A DNA stretch of 58,402 bases from Cryobacterium melibiosiphilum (GCF_003602235.1 NZ_QZVS01000072.1:1-58402); one strand, 5' to 3'; shown: positions 39,736-52,462, numbered from the stretch's first letter. The notes: generated by a model not told the origin, from the letters alone. Numbers and translations: made by a program.

Positions 39736-40689
39736 ATGACCGGCAACGCACCCAGCACACCGCAGCAGATTTCGCCGCCGCCGGGAAGCCCGACCGGGCA
39801 CGGCTATGCCGTGGCGCCGAAGACCAACACGCTCGCGATCGTGTCGTTCGTCTCCTCGTTCTTCGTCGGACTCGTGGCCATCATCACCGGCCATATCGCA
39901 CTCGGGCAGATTCGTGCGCGTGGCGAGGCCGGTCGAGGGTTTGCCCTGGCCGGCCTGATCATCGGGTACGTCGCCGTGGCCGCGACCGCCGTCTCGGTCA
40001 TCGTGGCGGTCTTCTTCGCGGCGGCCTTCGCGGCCTTCTTCGCCACGACCGGCCCGGGCGCGGGCGGCGTGACCTCCTCCAGCGAGGCGCCCGCTGACTC
40101 CCTCGGCACGGTTCCGGAGGGTCAGCTGGGCGCCGCGAACTTCGACGAGGGCTACCTCGAGCTCGGCACCGGCCCGGTCGTCATCGATGAGTTCTTCGAC
40201 CCGATGTGCCCCTACTGCAAGGTCTTCGACGACACCAACGGACCCCAGCTTGCCCTCGCCGTGGAGAACAATGCGATCACCCTGCGCCTGCACTCGCTGA
40301 ATTTTCTGGACCGCTACTCCGAGGGCACCGAATACTCCACCCGTGCCGGCGCGGCATTGACCTGCGAGGCCGCAATCAACCCCGACACCACCCTCGACTA
40401 CCTCGCCGCACTGTATGCGAACCAGCCCGCGGAGAACACGTCCGGGCTGACGGACTCCGAACTGGTCGCCCTGTCCACCGGCAGTTCCAGCATCGAGTCG
40501 TGCGTGAGCGGTGGCGAGTACCAGCTCTGGAATCAGATCAACAACGATGCTGCCTTCGCTGGGGCCTATGCCGGCCTGCCGGCCATCTCGAGCTCTCCGA
40601 CGGTCTTCGTCGATGGGGAGCAATATGTCGGGGCGCCCAACGACGCGGTGGGATTCTCCACCTTCGTCTCCGGCTTCTTCCAGCCCTAA
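39736..40689 (+). CDS. Membrane protein with DUF4190 segment and DsbA-like thioredoxin domain
   Basis: A 317-residue protein whose N-terminal part has two membrane helices (IVSFVSSFFVGLVAIITGHIALGQI and LAGLIIGYVAVAATAVSVIVAVFF), typical of DUF4190. An extracytoplasmic DsbA-type domain follows with the active site CPYC (158-161) in IDEFFDPMCPYCK and the cis-Pro loop SSSPTVFVDG. It probably forms or isomerises disulfides in secreted proteins. Two further cysteines (LTCEAA, ESCVSG) occur in the helical insert. The ATG follows AGGGGGA. It begins 49 bases after nusB and looks independent of it. Confidence 0.88.
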   Translation: MTGNAPSTPQQISPPPGSPTGHGYAVAPKTNTLAIVSFVSSFFVGLVAIITGHIALGQIRARGEAGRGFALAGLIIGYVAVAATAVSVIVAVFFAAAFAAFFATTGPGAGGVTSSSEAPADSLGTVPEGQLGAANFDEGYLELGTGPVVIDEFFDPMCPYCKVFDDTNGPQLALAVENNAITLRLHSLNFLDRYSEGTEYSTRAGAALTCEAAINPDTTLDYLAALYANQPAENTSGLTDSELVALSTGSSSIESCVSGGEYQLWNQINNDAAFAGAYAGLPAISSSPTVFVDGEQYVGAPNDAVGFSTFVSGFFQP

Positions 40690-40709
40690 CGCCGGGCCGG
40701 TTGCCGCGT

Positions 40710-41204
40710 GTGGGTGAGGTGAGCGTCGACATCCGCTTGCCCGCTGAGGCCGCGGCGGCCGCGCTGATTCGTGCCTATTTCACGGACATCGTGGGTCGTT
40801 ATCACTCGCGGGCAGCGGATGCCGCGGAGGTCGACGCCGCCATGGCTGACGCTCCGAGCGACGATCTGCAGGGGATGACCGGGGTGTTCGTCGTCGCCGA
40901 GCGGTCGGGTGCGCCGGTGGGGTGCGGCGGCATGCGGATCGTCGATGCGACGACCGGTGAGCTCGCGCGTATCTACGTCGATGCTGCGGCGCGGGGACAG
41001 GGGATCGGCGCGCTCATCGTGCGCCGCCTCGAAGAACTCGCCGTCGAGGCGGGGCTCACGCGGCTGCGGCTTGACACTCGGTCTGACCTGGTCGAGGCCC
41101 GGCGCCTCTATGCCCGCCTCGGCTACGTCGAGGGCTCCCGGCACAATGATGACCCGTACGCCGAGCACTGGTTCGCCAAGGAGCTGGGTTCGGGGCAACG
41201 GTAG
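40710..41204 (+). CDS. GNAT-family N-acetyltransferase
   Basis: A single-domain acetyltransferase using acetyl-CoA. The acceptor is unknown. The 164-residue product has the GNAT core GGMRIVDATTGELARIYVDAAARGQGIG (pyrophosphate-binding RGQGIG), then LIVRRLEELAVEAGLTRLRLDT and the C-terminal EARRLYARLGYVEGS. The start is uncertain: GTG at 40710 or 40719, each with only a weak G-rich region upstream. It lies 21 bases after the DsbA-like gene and may be coexpressed. Confidence 0.85.
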   Translation: MGEVSVDIRLPAEAAAAALIRAYFTDIVGRYHSRAADAAEVDAAMADAPSDDLQGMTGVFVVAERSGAPVGCGGMRIVDATTGELARIYVDAAARGQGIGALIVRRLEELAVEAGLTRLRLDTRSDLVEARRLYARLGYVEGSRHNDDPYAEHWFAKELGSGQR

Positions 41205-41240
41205 GGGCGCACAAACGACGTGCGCAGCGACGGATGTCGC

Positions 41241-41266
41241 GGTGCGGTTGTCGAGGTTGTCGCACC
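41241..41266. terminator. Hairpin in the convergent gap
   Basis: GGTGCG (41241-41246) pairs with CGCACC (41261-41266), extended by two G-T pairs, between the convergent GNAT and membrane-protein genes. No T-run is present. It is a modest bidirectional terminator candidate. Confidence 0.35.
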
Positions 41267-41316
41267 CCCTCCCGCAGCGGCGCAGTACCCGCGTAGCTCT
41301 TCCGGCCAGGCGGGCG

Positions 41317-42201
41317 TCAGGCGGTGATGAAGGGGCCGCGGCCGGCGTCGTCGGGGGCCGGTGCGTGGGGCGTGAGTGCGCGCATCCGCTGCCCGAGCAG
41401 CACGTTTCCCGCCGCGTAGCCGAGCAGTACGAGCGGCAGCGCGACGACATCGAAGACCACGATCGCCGGCGACCCGAGCAGCGGCGTCGGACCGGTGACG
41501 AAGATCGCCGCGACGAGCACGAGCAGTGTGAACGTGGGCCAGACATACCCGAGCAGTACGGTCGGTGCACCGACGCCCACAGCGGATGCCCGGGCCCGCG
41601 ACATCGTGACGGCCGTCGCCGCGATCAGCAGGCCGAGCCAGCCGAACAGAAACCAGCCGAACAGGAACGCCGCCAGGAGGGCGAGCACGAGCAGAGTCGC
41701 GACGATGCCGGCGACCGCGTCGAAAGCCCCGGTGACCTGCACGTTGAGGCTGAGCAACACGATGCCCGAGGCGGCGATCGCGGCGGAGATGAGCACGATG
41801 GCCGTGACGTAGGCGCCCTGGGTCCAGGAGGCGATGAGATTGTCCTGGGCGAAGGGAAGGGAGACCGCAGCGGCGGTCCAGAGAACGGCAGCCACGAAGG
41901 CGAAGAAGCTCGCCTCCCGGCTGAAGATGGTGTGCATGGCATGTCCTTTCGCGGGAACAGAATTGATGAGGGACGCGATCAGGTCGGGGTCGCCAAAGCG
42001 GCTGAGCGATCGACGTTCGGCGGAGTCGCTGTCGACACCGCTCGCACGCAGGCGTTCCACGGCTTCGATGAGATGGTCGGCTAGTTCGTCGAGCAGATCC
42101 TGGGCATCCGTGCGGTGACGGATGACCGGATCCACGGCGAGGAGATACCGCCGAATGAGCGGGTACTCGGCGTTGGTGAGATTCAGGGGGTACTCGGCCA
42201 C
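41317..42201 (-). CDS. Membrane protein with permease-prefix (HAAS-type) N-terminus, PadR-linked
   Basis: A 294-residue protein. The first about 90 residues are soluble and helical (YPLIRRYLLAVDPVIRHRTDAQDLLDELADHLIEAVERL, then SLSRFGDPDLIASLIN), resembling the HAAS/permease-prefix domain that accompanies PadR regulators. The rest is about seven hydrophobic helices. Such pairs often respond to envelope stress or drugs, but the function here is unknown. The GTG start at 42201 has GGAGGAAG upstream and overlaps the padR 3' end by 19 bases. The longer frame reaching 42537 is out of register with padR and rejected. Confidence 0.8.
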   Translation of the reverse strand: MAEYPLNLTNAEYPLIRRYLLAVDPVIRHRTDAQDLLDELADHLIEAVERLRASGVDSDSAERRSLSRFGDPDLIASLINSVPAKGHAMHTIFSREASFFAFVAAVLWTAAAVSLPFAQDNLIASWTQGAYVTAIVLISAAIAASGIVLLSLNVQVTGAFDAVAGIVATLLVLALLAAFLFGWFLFGWLGLLIAATAVTMSRARASAVGVGAPTVLLGYVWPTFTLLVLVAAIFVTGPTPLLGSPAIVVFDVVALPLVLLGYAAGNVLLGQRMRALTPHAPAPDDAGRGPFITA

Positions 42202-42521
42202 GGCTTCCTCCGCAGAACGGTGTTGACACTCGCGGAGAACAGTTGCCAGCTGGCGCGCTGCTGCTCCAGGCGGGCCGAGCCGGCCCGGGTGAGCCGGTAG
42301 GACCGGCGACGACGGCCGCCGACCTCGCCCCACTCGCTGCTGAGGTGCCCGGCGACCTCGAGGCGGTGCAGCACCGGGTACACGGTGCCCTCGGCCAGGT
42401 CGAAGACCTCTCCGCTGCGCGTGCGGAGTTCGTCGATCACGGCGTACCCGTGCAGGGGACCGTCGGCCAGGACCGAGAGGATGAGCAGGTCGAGGTGGCC
42501 CTTGAGCGCTTCTCGATTCAT
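42183..42521 (-). CDS. PadR-family transcriptional regulator
   Basis: A 112-residue winged-helix repressor of the small PadR type: KGHLDLLILSVLADGPLHGYAVIDEL (helices 1-3), FDLAEGTVYPVLHRLEVAGHLSSEW (recognition helix) and the wing GGRRRRSYRLTRAG. Proteins of this type usually repress themselves and the overlapping membrane-protein gene downstream. The ATG has GGAGG upstream. It is divergent from pyrR, with 159 bases between starts. Confidence 0.92.
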   Translation of the reverse strand: MNREALKGHLDLLILSVLADGPLHGYAVIDELRTRSGEVFDLAEGTVYPVLHRLEVAGHLSSEWGEVGGRRRRSYRLTRAGSARLEQQRASWQLFSASVNTVLRRKPWPSTP

Positions 42522-42639
42522 CCGTGCCTCCTGTCATGCGTGCCTCGTGGATAGCCAGACGGGTTGATACCTCGACAGGCTACGCCTCGTAACGCTAGGT
42601 GTAAAGAGTGAGCGTCCACTAGGCTGGTCGAAACATACG

Positions 42640-42675
42640 TCCTTTAACAGCCGTCCAGTGAGACGGGGAAGGAGG
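42640..42675 (+). promoter_or_regulatory. PyrR-binding RNA element covering the pyrR ribosome-binding site
   Basis: The leader carries TCCTTTAA followed by CCGTCCAGTGAGACGG, matching the PyrR-box pattern known from pyr leaders. The hairpin CCGTC (42651-42655) / GACGG (42662-42666) presents the CAGTGA loop. An outer stem TCCTT (42640-42644) / AAGGA (42669-42673) locks up the AAGGAGG Shine-Dalgarno sequence (42669-42675). PyrR bound with UMP would stabilise this and block translation, so excess pyrimidine would shut the operon down. Confidence 0.8.
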
Positions 42676-42680
42676 TTGGT

Positions 42681-43226
42681 TTGACGAAGCACACCGTGCT
42701 CACCCAGGCCGACATCACACGCGCACTGACCCGCATCTCCCACGAGATCCTGGAGTCCAACCACGGCCCGGCGAATCTCGTGATTCTCGGCATCCCGACC
42801 CGAGGCGTGATCCTCGCGCGGCGCATCGCCGAGACCATCCGCCGCATCGAACCGGGCGCGACCGACGTGCGCGTCGGCTCCCTCGACGTGACACTGTACC
42901 GCGACGATCTCGCCCACGGTCGCACCCGCACCCCGGCACCCACGCTCGTGCCCGGCAGCATCGACGGTGCGACCGTCGTGCTCGTCGACGACGTGCTGTA
43001 CTCGGGCCGCACCATTCGCGCCGCCCTCGACGCGCTCGGCGACCACGGCCGCCCGCGCATCGTGCGCCTCGCGGTGCTCGTCGACCGCGGCCACCGTGAA
43101 CTGCCCATTCGCGCCGACTTTGTAGGCAAGAACCTGCCGAGTAGCGCCGACGAGCGCATCAACCTGCACCTGACCGAGACCGACGGCGACGAGTTCGTCG
43201 CCATCGAAGGAGGACGCGCCGTATGA
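42681..43226 (+). CDS. pyrR: Bifunctional pyr operon regulator / uracil phosphoribosyltransferase
   Basis: RNA-binding regulator of pyrimidine genes with a PRTase fold. The 181-residue protein has [21 protein letters not shown], the PRPP loop [18 protein letters not shown] and C-terminal [19 protein letters not shown], standard for PyrR. The start is TTG at 42681 with an ideal AAGGAGG. Its own leader carries the matching RNA target, so it is autoregulated and leads the pyr operon. The stop overlaps the pyrB ATG. Confidence 0.96.
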   Translation: MTKHTVLTQADITRALTRISHEILESNHGPANLVILGIPTRGVILARRIAETIRRIEPGATDVRVGSLDVTLYRDDLAHGRTRTPAPTLVPGSIDGATVVLVDDVLYSGRTIRAALDALGDHGRPRIVRLAVLVDRGHRELPIRADFVGKNLPSSADERINLHLTETDGDEFVAIEGGRAV

Positions 43227-44203
43227 GTACCAGCCAGAAACAGAGCACCAGCATGAGACACCTGTTGAGTACCAAGGACCTGTCCCGGGACGCGGCCATC
43301 CGACTGCTCGATGTGGCCGAAGACATGTCGGATGTCGCCACCCGCGAGGTCAAGAAGCTCCCGACCCTGCGCGGCAAGACCGTCGTCAACCTGTTCTTCG
43401 AGGACTCCACCCGCACCCGGATCTCGTTCGAGGCCGCCGCGAAGCGGCTGAGCGCCGACGTCATCAACTTCAGCGCCAAGGGCTCGAGCGTCTCGAAGGG
43501 CGAAAGCCTCAAGGACACCGCGCAGACCCTCGCCGAGATCGGCGCGGACGGCGTCGTGATTCGCCACCCCGCATCCGGTGCCCCCGCTGTGCTTGCCTCG
43601 AGCGGCTGGATCGACGCCGGCATCATCAACGCCGGCGACGGCACCCACGAGCACCCCACCCAGGCCCTGCTCGACGCGTTCACCATCCGGCGCCGCCTGC
43701 ATGGCAGCGCGTCGCGCGGCAAGAGCCTCGACGGCGTCAGGGTCGCGATCGTCGGCGACATCCTGCACTCCCGCGTCGCCCGCTCCAACCTGTGGCTGCT
43801 CAACACCCTCGGCGCCGAGGTCACCTTCGTCTCCCCGCCGACCCTGGTGCCGGCGGATGTCTCGGGCTGGCCGGCGACCTTCGGCTTCGACCTCGACGCC
43901 GCCATCGACACGCAGCCCGACGTGGTCATGATGCTGCGCATCCAGGCCGAACGGATGAGCGCCGCATTTTTCCCCAACAGCCGGGAGTATTCCCGCGCCT
44001 GGGGCCTGACCGACGCGCGCTTCGACCGGCTCGGCCCGGTTAGCATTGTTATGCACCCGGGCCCGATGAATCGTGGCCTGGAGATTTCGTCCGCGGCGGC
44101 CGACTCGGCCCGTTCGACCGTGCGTGAGCAGGTCGCCAACGGTGTCTCGGTGCGCATGGCCGCGCTGTACCTGCTGTTGTCCGGAGATCGGGAGAATGCT
44201 TAA
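43223..44203 (+). CDS. pyrB: Aspartate carbamoyltransferase catalytic subunit
   Basis: Joins carbamoyl phosphate and aspartate. The 326-residue protein shows the carbamoyl-phosphate motif [13 protein letters not shown], the loop [40 protein letters not shown] and [10 protein letters not shown]. All catalytic elements are present, and no regulatory pyrI is seen, as is usual in actinobacteria. The ATG overlaps the pyrR stop, and the stop overlaps the pyrC ATG (TAATG). Confidence 0.97.
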   Translation: MSTSQKQSTSMRHLLSTKDLSRDAAIRLLDVAEDMSDVATREVKKLPTLRGKTVVNLFFEDSTRTRISFEAAAKRLSADVINFSAKGSSVSKGESLKDTAQTLAEIGADGVVIRHPASGAPAVLASSGWIDAGIINAGDGTHEHPTQALLDAFTIRRRLHGSASRGKSLDGVRVAIVGDILHSRVARSNLWLLNTLGAEVTFVSPPTLVPADVSGWPATFGFDLDAAIDTQPDVVMMLRIQAERMSAAFFPNSREYSRAWGLTDARFDRLGPVSIVMHPGPMNRGLEISSAAADSARSTVREQVANGVSVRMAALYLLLSGDRENA

Positions 44204-45561
44204 TGTCGAATCAGTCTGACCTCACGTCGAGGGCCGTGCCCTACCTGATCCGCGGCGCGACCCTGCCCGACGGCACCCGCAGCGATGTGCTGCTGGCCGG
44301 CGGCCGGATCAGCGAACTCGGCATCGGCCTCAGCCACGCCGGCGCCACGGTCATCGACGCCGACGGGCTGCAGGCCCTGCCGGGCCTCGTCGACCTGCAC
44401 ACTCATCTGCGGGAGCCCGGCGCCGAGCAGAGCGAAACAGTGCTGACCGGCAGCCAGGCCGCGGCCCGCGGCGGTTTCACGAGCGTGTTCGCCATGGCGA
44501 ACACCTCCCCGACCCAGGACACCGCCGGCGTCGTCGAGCAGGTGCTCGCCCTCGGTGAACGCGCCGGCTACGTCACCGTGCAGCCGATCGGCGCCGTCAC
44601 CAAAGGCCTCGGCGGCACCCAGCTCGCCGAACTCGGCGCGATGGCGACGAGCCGCGCCCGGGTGCGGGTCTTCAGCGACGACGGCCTGTGCGTTTCTGAC
44701 CCGCTGCTGATGCGCCGTGCCCTCGAATACGTCAAGGCCTTCGACGGGGTCATCGCCCAGCACTCCCAGGAACCGCGCCTGACCGAGAAAGCCCAGATGA
44801 ACGAGGGCGCCCTCTCGGGCGAACTCGGCCTCGTGGGCTGGCCGGCCGTGGCGGAGGAAGCGATCATCGCCCGCGATGTGCTGCTCGCCGAACACGTCGG
44901 TTCCCGGCTGCACGTCTGCCACATCTCCACCGCCGGCAGTGTCGACGTGATCCGCTGGGCGAAGGCCCGCGGCATCAACGTGACCGCCGAGGTCACGCCG
45001 CACCATCTGCTGCTGACCGAAGACCTCGTGGTGGGCTACGACGCCCGGTTCAAGGTGAACCCGCCGCTGCGGCGCCGGGAAGACGTCGAGGCACTGCGCG
45101 CGGCCCTCGCCGACGGCACGATCGACATCGTGGCGACCGACCATGCCCCGCACCCGATCGAATCGAAGGACTGCGAGTGGGATGCCGCCGCCAACGGCAT
45201 GGTGGGCCTCGAATCCGCGCTCTCGGTGGTGCAGGCATCCGTCGTCGACACCGGCCAGCTGAGCTGGGCCGACGTCGCCCGGGTACTCTCCGCGACGCCC
45301 GCACGCATCGGACGCATCGACGGCCAGGGCCAGCCCATCGCCGTCGGCGCCCCGGCCGAACTCACCCTCGTCGACCCGGCCGCTCGCCGTGTGTTCGGCC
45401 GAGCGGACCTGTCCGGGCTGAGCGCCAACTCGCCCTACCTCGACATGGCCCTGCCGGGCAGGGTGCTCGCGACCTTCCACCGCGGCGCCGCGACCGTGCT
45501 GGATGGAGTGCTGCGGCCCGCGGCCGAGGTCGCGCACCTGAACGGAGTGTTCCATGGATAG
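44203..45561 (+). CDS. pyrC: Dihydroorotase
   Basis: Cyclises carbamoyl aspartate to dihydroorotate. The 452-residue class I enzyme has the metal-binding DLHTHLREPGAEQSE, GFTSVFAMANTSPTQD, HVCHISTAGSVDVIRWAK, TAEVTPHHLLLTED and the catalytic Asp in DIVATDHAPHPIESK. It is translationally coupled on both sides: TAATG with pyrB, and 8 bases of overlap with the next gene. Confidence 0.96.
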   Translation: MSNQSDLTSRAVPYLIRGATLPDGTRSDVLLAGGRISELGIGLSHAGATVIDADGLQALPGLVDLHTHLREPGAEQSETVLTGSQAAARGGFTSVFAMANTSPTQDTAGVVEQVLALGERAGYVTVQPIGAVTKGLGGTQLAELGAMATSRARVRVFSDDGLCVSDPLLMRRALEYVKAFDGVIAQHSQEPRLTEKAQMNEGALSGELGLVGWPAVAEEAIIARDVLLAEHVGSRLHVCHISTAGSVDVIRWAKARGINVTAEVTPHHLLLTEDLVVGYDARFKVNPPLRRREDVEALRAALADGTIDIVATDHAPHPIESKDCEWDAAANGMVGLESALSVVQASVVDTGQLSWADVARVLSATPARIGRIDGQGQPIAVGAPAELTLVDPAARRVFGRADLSGLSANSPYLDMALPGRVLATFHRGAATVLDGVLRPAAEVAHLNGVFHG

Positions 45562-46087
45562 GACCCTGCCCGCGATCATCACCGGCCTCGTCGTGATCGC
45601 CCTGTTCGCGCTGATGTGGCGCAGTTGGCGGGCCCGCAAGCGCCGCGACTCCGGGCTCGACGCCGGCTACCCGGCGCCGGCGACCGACTCGGCGCCCCTC
45701 GTCAGCGTGTCCTGCCTCTACGTCGCCACGACCCCGCGCGACCGGCCGCTCGAACGCCTCGCGATCCCCGGACTCGGCTTTCGTGCCCGCGCTGACATCG
45801 CGGTGACGGATGCCGGCGTCTGGCTCTCTCCGCGCGGCGAAACTCCGGTCTACATTCCGGCGGAGGCCATCACCCTGCTCGGCCCGGCGACCGTCGCCAT
45901 CGACCGCGTCGTCGAGAAAGACGGCCTGCTGCGCCTCGGCTGGCACCTCGTCGGCTCGGCCACGCCCGTCAACAGCTACTTCCGAATCACCGACGTCGGC
46001 GATCGCCGAAGGTTGACGGCAGCGATCCGCTCGCTGTCGGCCGCCACCATAACTTCCACCACTCCCGACCACGAAAGCGAGGCCTAA
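45554..46087 (+). CDS. PH-like domain membrane protein of the pyr operon
   Basis: A 177-residue protein with one N-terminal helix (LPAIITGLVVIALFALMW, about 4-21), a basic turn RARKRRDS and a cytoplasmic beta-rich domain (IAVTDAGVWLSPRGETPVYIPAEAI) like the bacterial PH-like family. A protein of this type occupies the same place between pyrC and carA in M. tuberculosis (Rv1382) and other actinobacteria. Its function is unknown. Persistent conservation inside the operon suggests a link to pyrimidine synthesis or membrane placement of the enzymes. Confidence 0.85.
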   Translation: MDRTLPAIITGLVVIALFALMWRSWRARKRRDSGLDAGYPAPATDSAPLVSVSCLYVATTPRDRPLERLAIPGLGFRARADIAVTDAGVWLSPRGETPVYIPAEAITLLGPATVAIDRVVEKDGLLRLGWHLVGSATPVNSYFRITDVGDRRRLTAAIRSLSAATITSTTPDHESEA

Positions 46088-46090
46088 ACC

Positions 46091-47274
46091 GTGGGCTACA
46101 CGAATACAGAACCATCGGCCGTGCTCGTGCTGGAAGACGGCTCACGCTATGTGGGCCGCGCCTACGGCAGCGAAGGCCAGACCCTCGGCGAGATCGTCTT
46201 CGCCACCGGCATGACCGGCTATCAGGAAACCCTGACCGACCCGTCGTACGCCGGCCAGATCGTGCTCATGACCGCGCCGCACATCGGCAACACCGGCGCC
46301 AACGACGAGGACATGGAATCCCGCCAGATCTGGGTCTCCGGCTTCGTCGTGCGCGAACCGGCCCGGGTCGCGTCGAACCACCGCTCCACGCGAACCCTCG
46401 ACGCCGATCTCGAGTCCGGCGGCATCGTGGGCATCAGCGGCATCGACACCCGCGCGATCACCCGCCGCATCCGCTCGGCCGGCGCGATGCGCTCCGGCAT
46501 CTTCTCCGGCGACACCTTCGGGCTCTCCGATGGTGAACAGCTCGAGCGGGTGCGCGCCGGCGCGTCCATGCGCGGCCGCAACCTGAGCGACGACGTCTCG
46601 ACCGTCGAACCGTTCTCCATTCCGCCCGTCGGCGAACGCATCGGCTCCGTCGCGGTGCTCGATCTCGGCGTGAAGACCAGCACGCTCAACTTTCTCGCCG
46701 AGCGCGGCTTCGAGGTTCTCGTACTGCCGCAGTCGGTGACCGCCGAGCACGTCTTGTCGCTGAAGCCGTCTGCGCTGTTCTTCTCGAACGGCCCCGGTGA
46801 CCCCGCCGCGAGCGACAAGCACGTCACCCTGCTGCAGGAGGTACTGCGCGCCGGGGTGCCGTACTTCGGCATCTGCTTCGGCAACCAGCTGCTCGGCCGG
46901 GCGCTCGGGTTTCGCACCTACAAGCTGCCCTTCGGCCACCGAGGCATCAACCAGCCGGTGCTCGACAAGACCACCGGCCGGGTCGAGATCACCTCGCAGA
47001 ACCACGGCTTCGCCGTGGACATGCCGATCGAGGGCGTGCACGAGTCCAAGACCGGGTTCGGCCAGGTCGAGGTGAGCCACTACAGCCTCAACGACCAGGT
47101 CGTGGAAGGCATCCGCTGCCTTGATATCGACGCGTTCTCGGTGCAGTACCACCCGGAGGCGGCCGCCGGCCCGCACGATGCCAACTACCTTTTTGACCGA
47201 TTCCGGGACGTGGTGGTTGCCCGCAACCAAGCCAACGCCGACGCAGCCGCCGCTGCAGCAGGAGAGACCAAATA

Positions 47275-47275
<1 letters not shown>
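46091..47275 (+). CDS. carA: Carbamoyl-phosphate synthase small (glutaminase) subunit
   Basis: Hydrolyses glutamine and passes ammonia to CarB. The 394-residue protein has the N-terminal CPSase domain ([53 protein letters not shown]). The class I amidotransferase part follows with the nucleophile in [15 protein letters not shown] and the His/Glu pair in SVQYHPEA. The GTG start follows the PH-like gene by 3 bases; the stop overlaps the carB ATG (TAATG). Confidence 0.97.
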
Positions 47276-50561
<3,286 letters not shown>

Positions 50562-50562
<1 letters not shown>

Positions 50563-51479
50563 TGAGCCAGGCTGCGGCGTCGCACACGACGACGGATGCC
50601 GCGGCGTCACCCTTCGGGGATCGCCTCGCCCGCGTGTTCGCCGAGCAGGGACGCCTCTGCGTGGGCATCGACCCGCACGCGTTTCTCCTGGCTGACTGGG
50701 ACCTGCCCGACACGGCGGCCGGGGCCGAGTCCTTCGGCCGCACGGTCGTCGCGGCCGCGGCCGGTTCGGTTGGCATCATCAAACCGCAGGTCGCCTTCTA
50801 CGAGCGTTTCGGCTCGCAGGGCTACGTCGCCCTCGAACGGGTACTGCAGGACGCCCGCGATGCCGGGCTGCTGGTCATCGCCGATGTGAAGCGCGGCGAC
50901 CTCGGCACGAGCGTCGACGCCTACGGCGCCGGCTGGCTCGGTGCGGGTTCACCGCTCGAGGTGGATGCCATCACGGTCAGCGCCTACATGGGCCTCGGCT
51001 CGCTCGACGGCCTCATCGACCTCGCCGCCGCGCGCGGCAAGGGCCTCTTCGTGCTCGCGGCGACCTCCAACCCGGAGGCCGCCGAGATCCAGCAGGCGAT
51101 CGTCGCGGGCGGCCCGCACGCCGGGAAGTCCGTGGCCCGCACCATTCTGGAACAGGTGGCCGAGCGCAATGCGCGCGCGGCGGCATCCGCTTCGAACCGT
51201 TCACAGATCGGATCGATCGGTGTGGTGCTCGGCGCCACGCTCGACCTGCACGACTTCGGCATCGATACGACGGATGTCGCGTCCCGCGGCCTGACCCCGG
51301 TGCTCGCGCCGGGCTTCGGTCACCAGGGCGGAAATATTTCCAACCTGGTCGGGCTATATGGGGGATACTCGAAGAGCGTTATCGTGAGTGAATCGCGAAG
51401 TGTGCTTGCGGCCGGCCCCGCTCGGCTGGCCGAGTCGATCGTTCGTCGAGTCGCCGAGGTAGGAGCAATCCGTGGCTGA
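50562..51479 (+). CDS. pyrF: Orotidine 5'-phosphate decarboxylase
   Basis: Last step to UMP. The 305-residue enzyme is of the longer actinobacterial type: RLCVGIDPHAFLL, IIKPQVAFYERFGSQG, the catalytic DVKRGDLGTSVDAYG (Lys-Asp pair), ITVSAYMGLGSLDGLIDLA and TPVLAPGFGHQGG. ATG at 50562 overlaps the carB TGA by 1 base; a GTG one codon earlier is also possible. pyrD is not in this operon, so dihydroorotate dehydrogenase must be encoded elsewhere. Confidence 0.95.
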
Positions 51480-52401
51480 AGTTTCTTCAAGGAATCGCCC
51501 CACACCACCGGAGGTTGACCGGGTCGCGGCCTCCCGCGCCGCCGTCGCCGCCCGGCGCGCCCGAGCCGCCGTGAAGGCACAGATCGCCGGGGGAGAGCGC
51601 ACCGCACTCGACGTGCTGTCCGCCGCGCTCGGCGACCCCACCGGCGTCGAGGGGCGCCTGCGCGTCACCGAACTTCTCATCAGTATTCCCGCGATCGGCG
51701 TCACGAAAATGCAGCGCATTATGCACCGGCTTGAAATTTCTCCCTCGAAGCGCCTCGGCGGTCTCGGCACCCATCAGCGCGACCGGCTGCGTGACTTTCT
51801 CAGCGAGCGGCCCTCGCTGCGGCACGGTTCACCCGATTCCCGCCTCGTCGTGCTCGCCGGCCCGACCGCCGTCGGCAAGGGAACCGTCGCCGCCTATATT
51901 CGCGAGAACTACCCCAACGTGCACCTGTCGGTCTCGGCGACGACGCGCACGCCCCGCCCCGGCGAGGTCGAGGGCGTCAGCTACTTCTTCGTCACCGACG
52001 AGCAGTTCGACCAGATGATCGAAGCGAACGAACTGCTCGAGTACGCCACCGTGCACAACGCGTACCGTTACGGAACCCCGCGCGGCCCGGTTGATGCGGC
52101 CATCGCCGCGGGAAACAGCGTGCTGCTCGAGATCGACCTGCAGGGTGCCCGCGCCGTGCGCCGCGCCATGCCCGAGGCTCGCCTGGTGTTTCTGCTGCCG
52201 CCCACCTGGGACGAACTCGTGCGTCGCCTGATCGGCCGCGGCACCGAGGATTCCGCCGAACAGGCCCGCCGGCTGCAGACCGCGAAGCTCGAATTGGCCG
52301 CCCAGGGCGAGTTCGACTACCGCGTTGTGAACCACGATGTGGGAGAAGCGGCCCGCGAGGTCGTAGACTTGATGCAGATTCGCGAGGCGACCACTTCATA
52401 G
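51472..52401 (+). CDS. gmk: Fusion of actinobacterial integration host factor (mIHF) domain and guanylate kinase
   Basis: Phosphorylates GMP to GDP through its C-terminal half: P-loop GPTAVGKGT (130-138), SATTRTPRPGEVEGVSYFFV (GMP-binding), LLEIDLQGARAVRRAMP and the lid RRLIGRGTEDS. The first about 115 residues are unrelated to the kinase and match the actinobacterial mIHF DNA-binding protein: RAAVAARRARAAVKAQIAGG, then VTELLISIPAIGVTKMQRIM (helix-hairpin-helix-like) and the basic ISPSKRLGGLGTHQRDRL. In mycobacteria these are two adjacent genes, mihF and gmk. The GTG start overlaps pyrF by 8 bases. An internal start for the kinase alone cannot be excluded. Confidence 0.93.
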   Translation: MAEVSSRNRPTPPEVDRVAASRAAVAARRARAAVKAQIAGGERTALDVLSAALGDPTGVEGRLRVTELLISIPAIGVTKMQRIMHRLEISPSKRLGGLGTHQRDRLRDFLSERPSLRHGSPDSRLVVLAGPTAVGKGTVAAYIRENYPNVHLSVSATTRTPRPGEVEGVSYFFVTDEQFDQMIEANELLEYATVHNAYRYGTPRGPVDAAIAAGNSVLLEIDLQGARAVRRAMPEARLVFLLPPTWDELVRRLIGRGTEDSAEQARRLQTAKLELAAQGEFDYRVVNHDVGEAAREVVDLMQIREATTS

Positions 52402-52462
52402 CGCCCGCTTGCAAGCTTTTGTTCGTTGATTGTGTTCTAAAACTCTAAAGGAGTGCGTCAGT

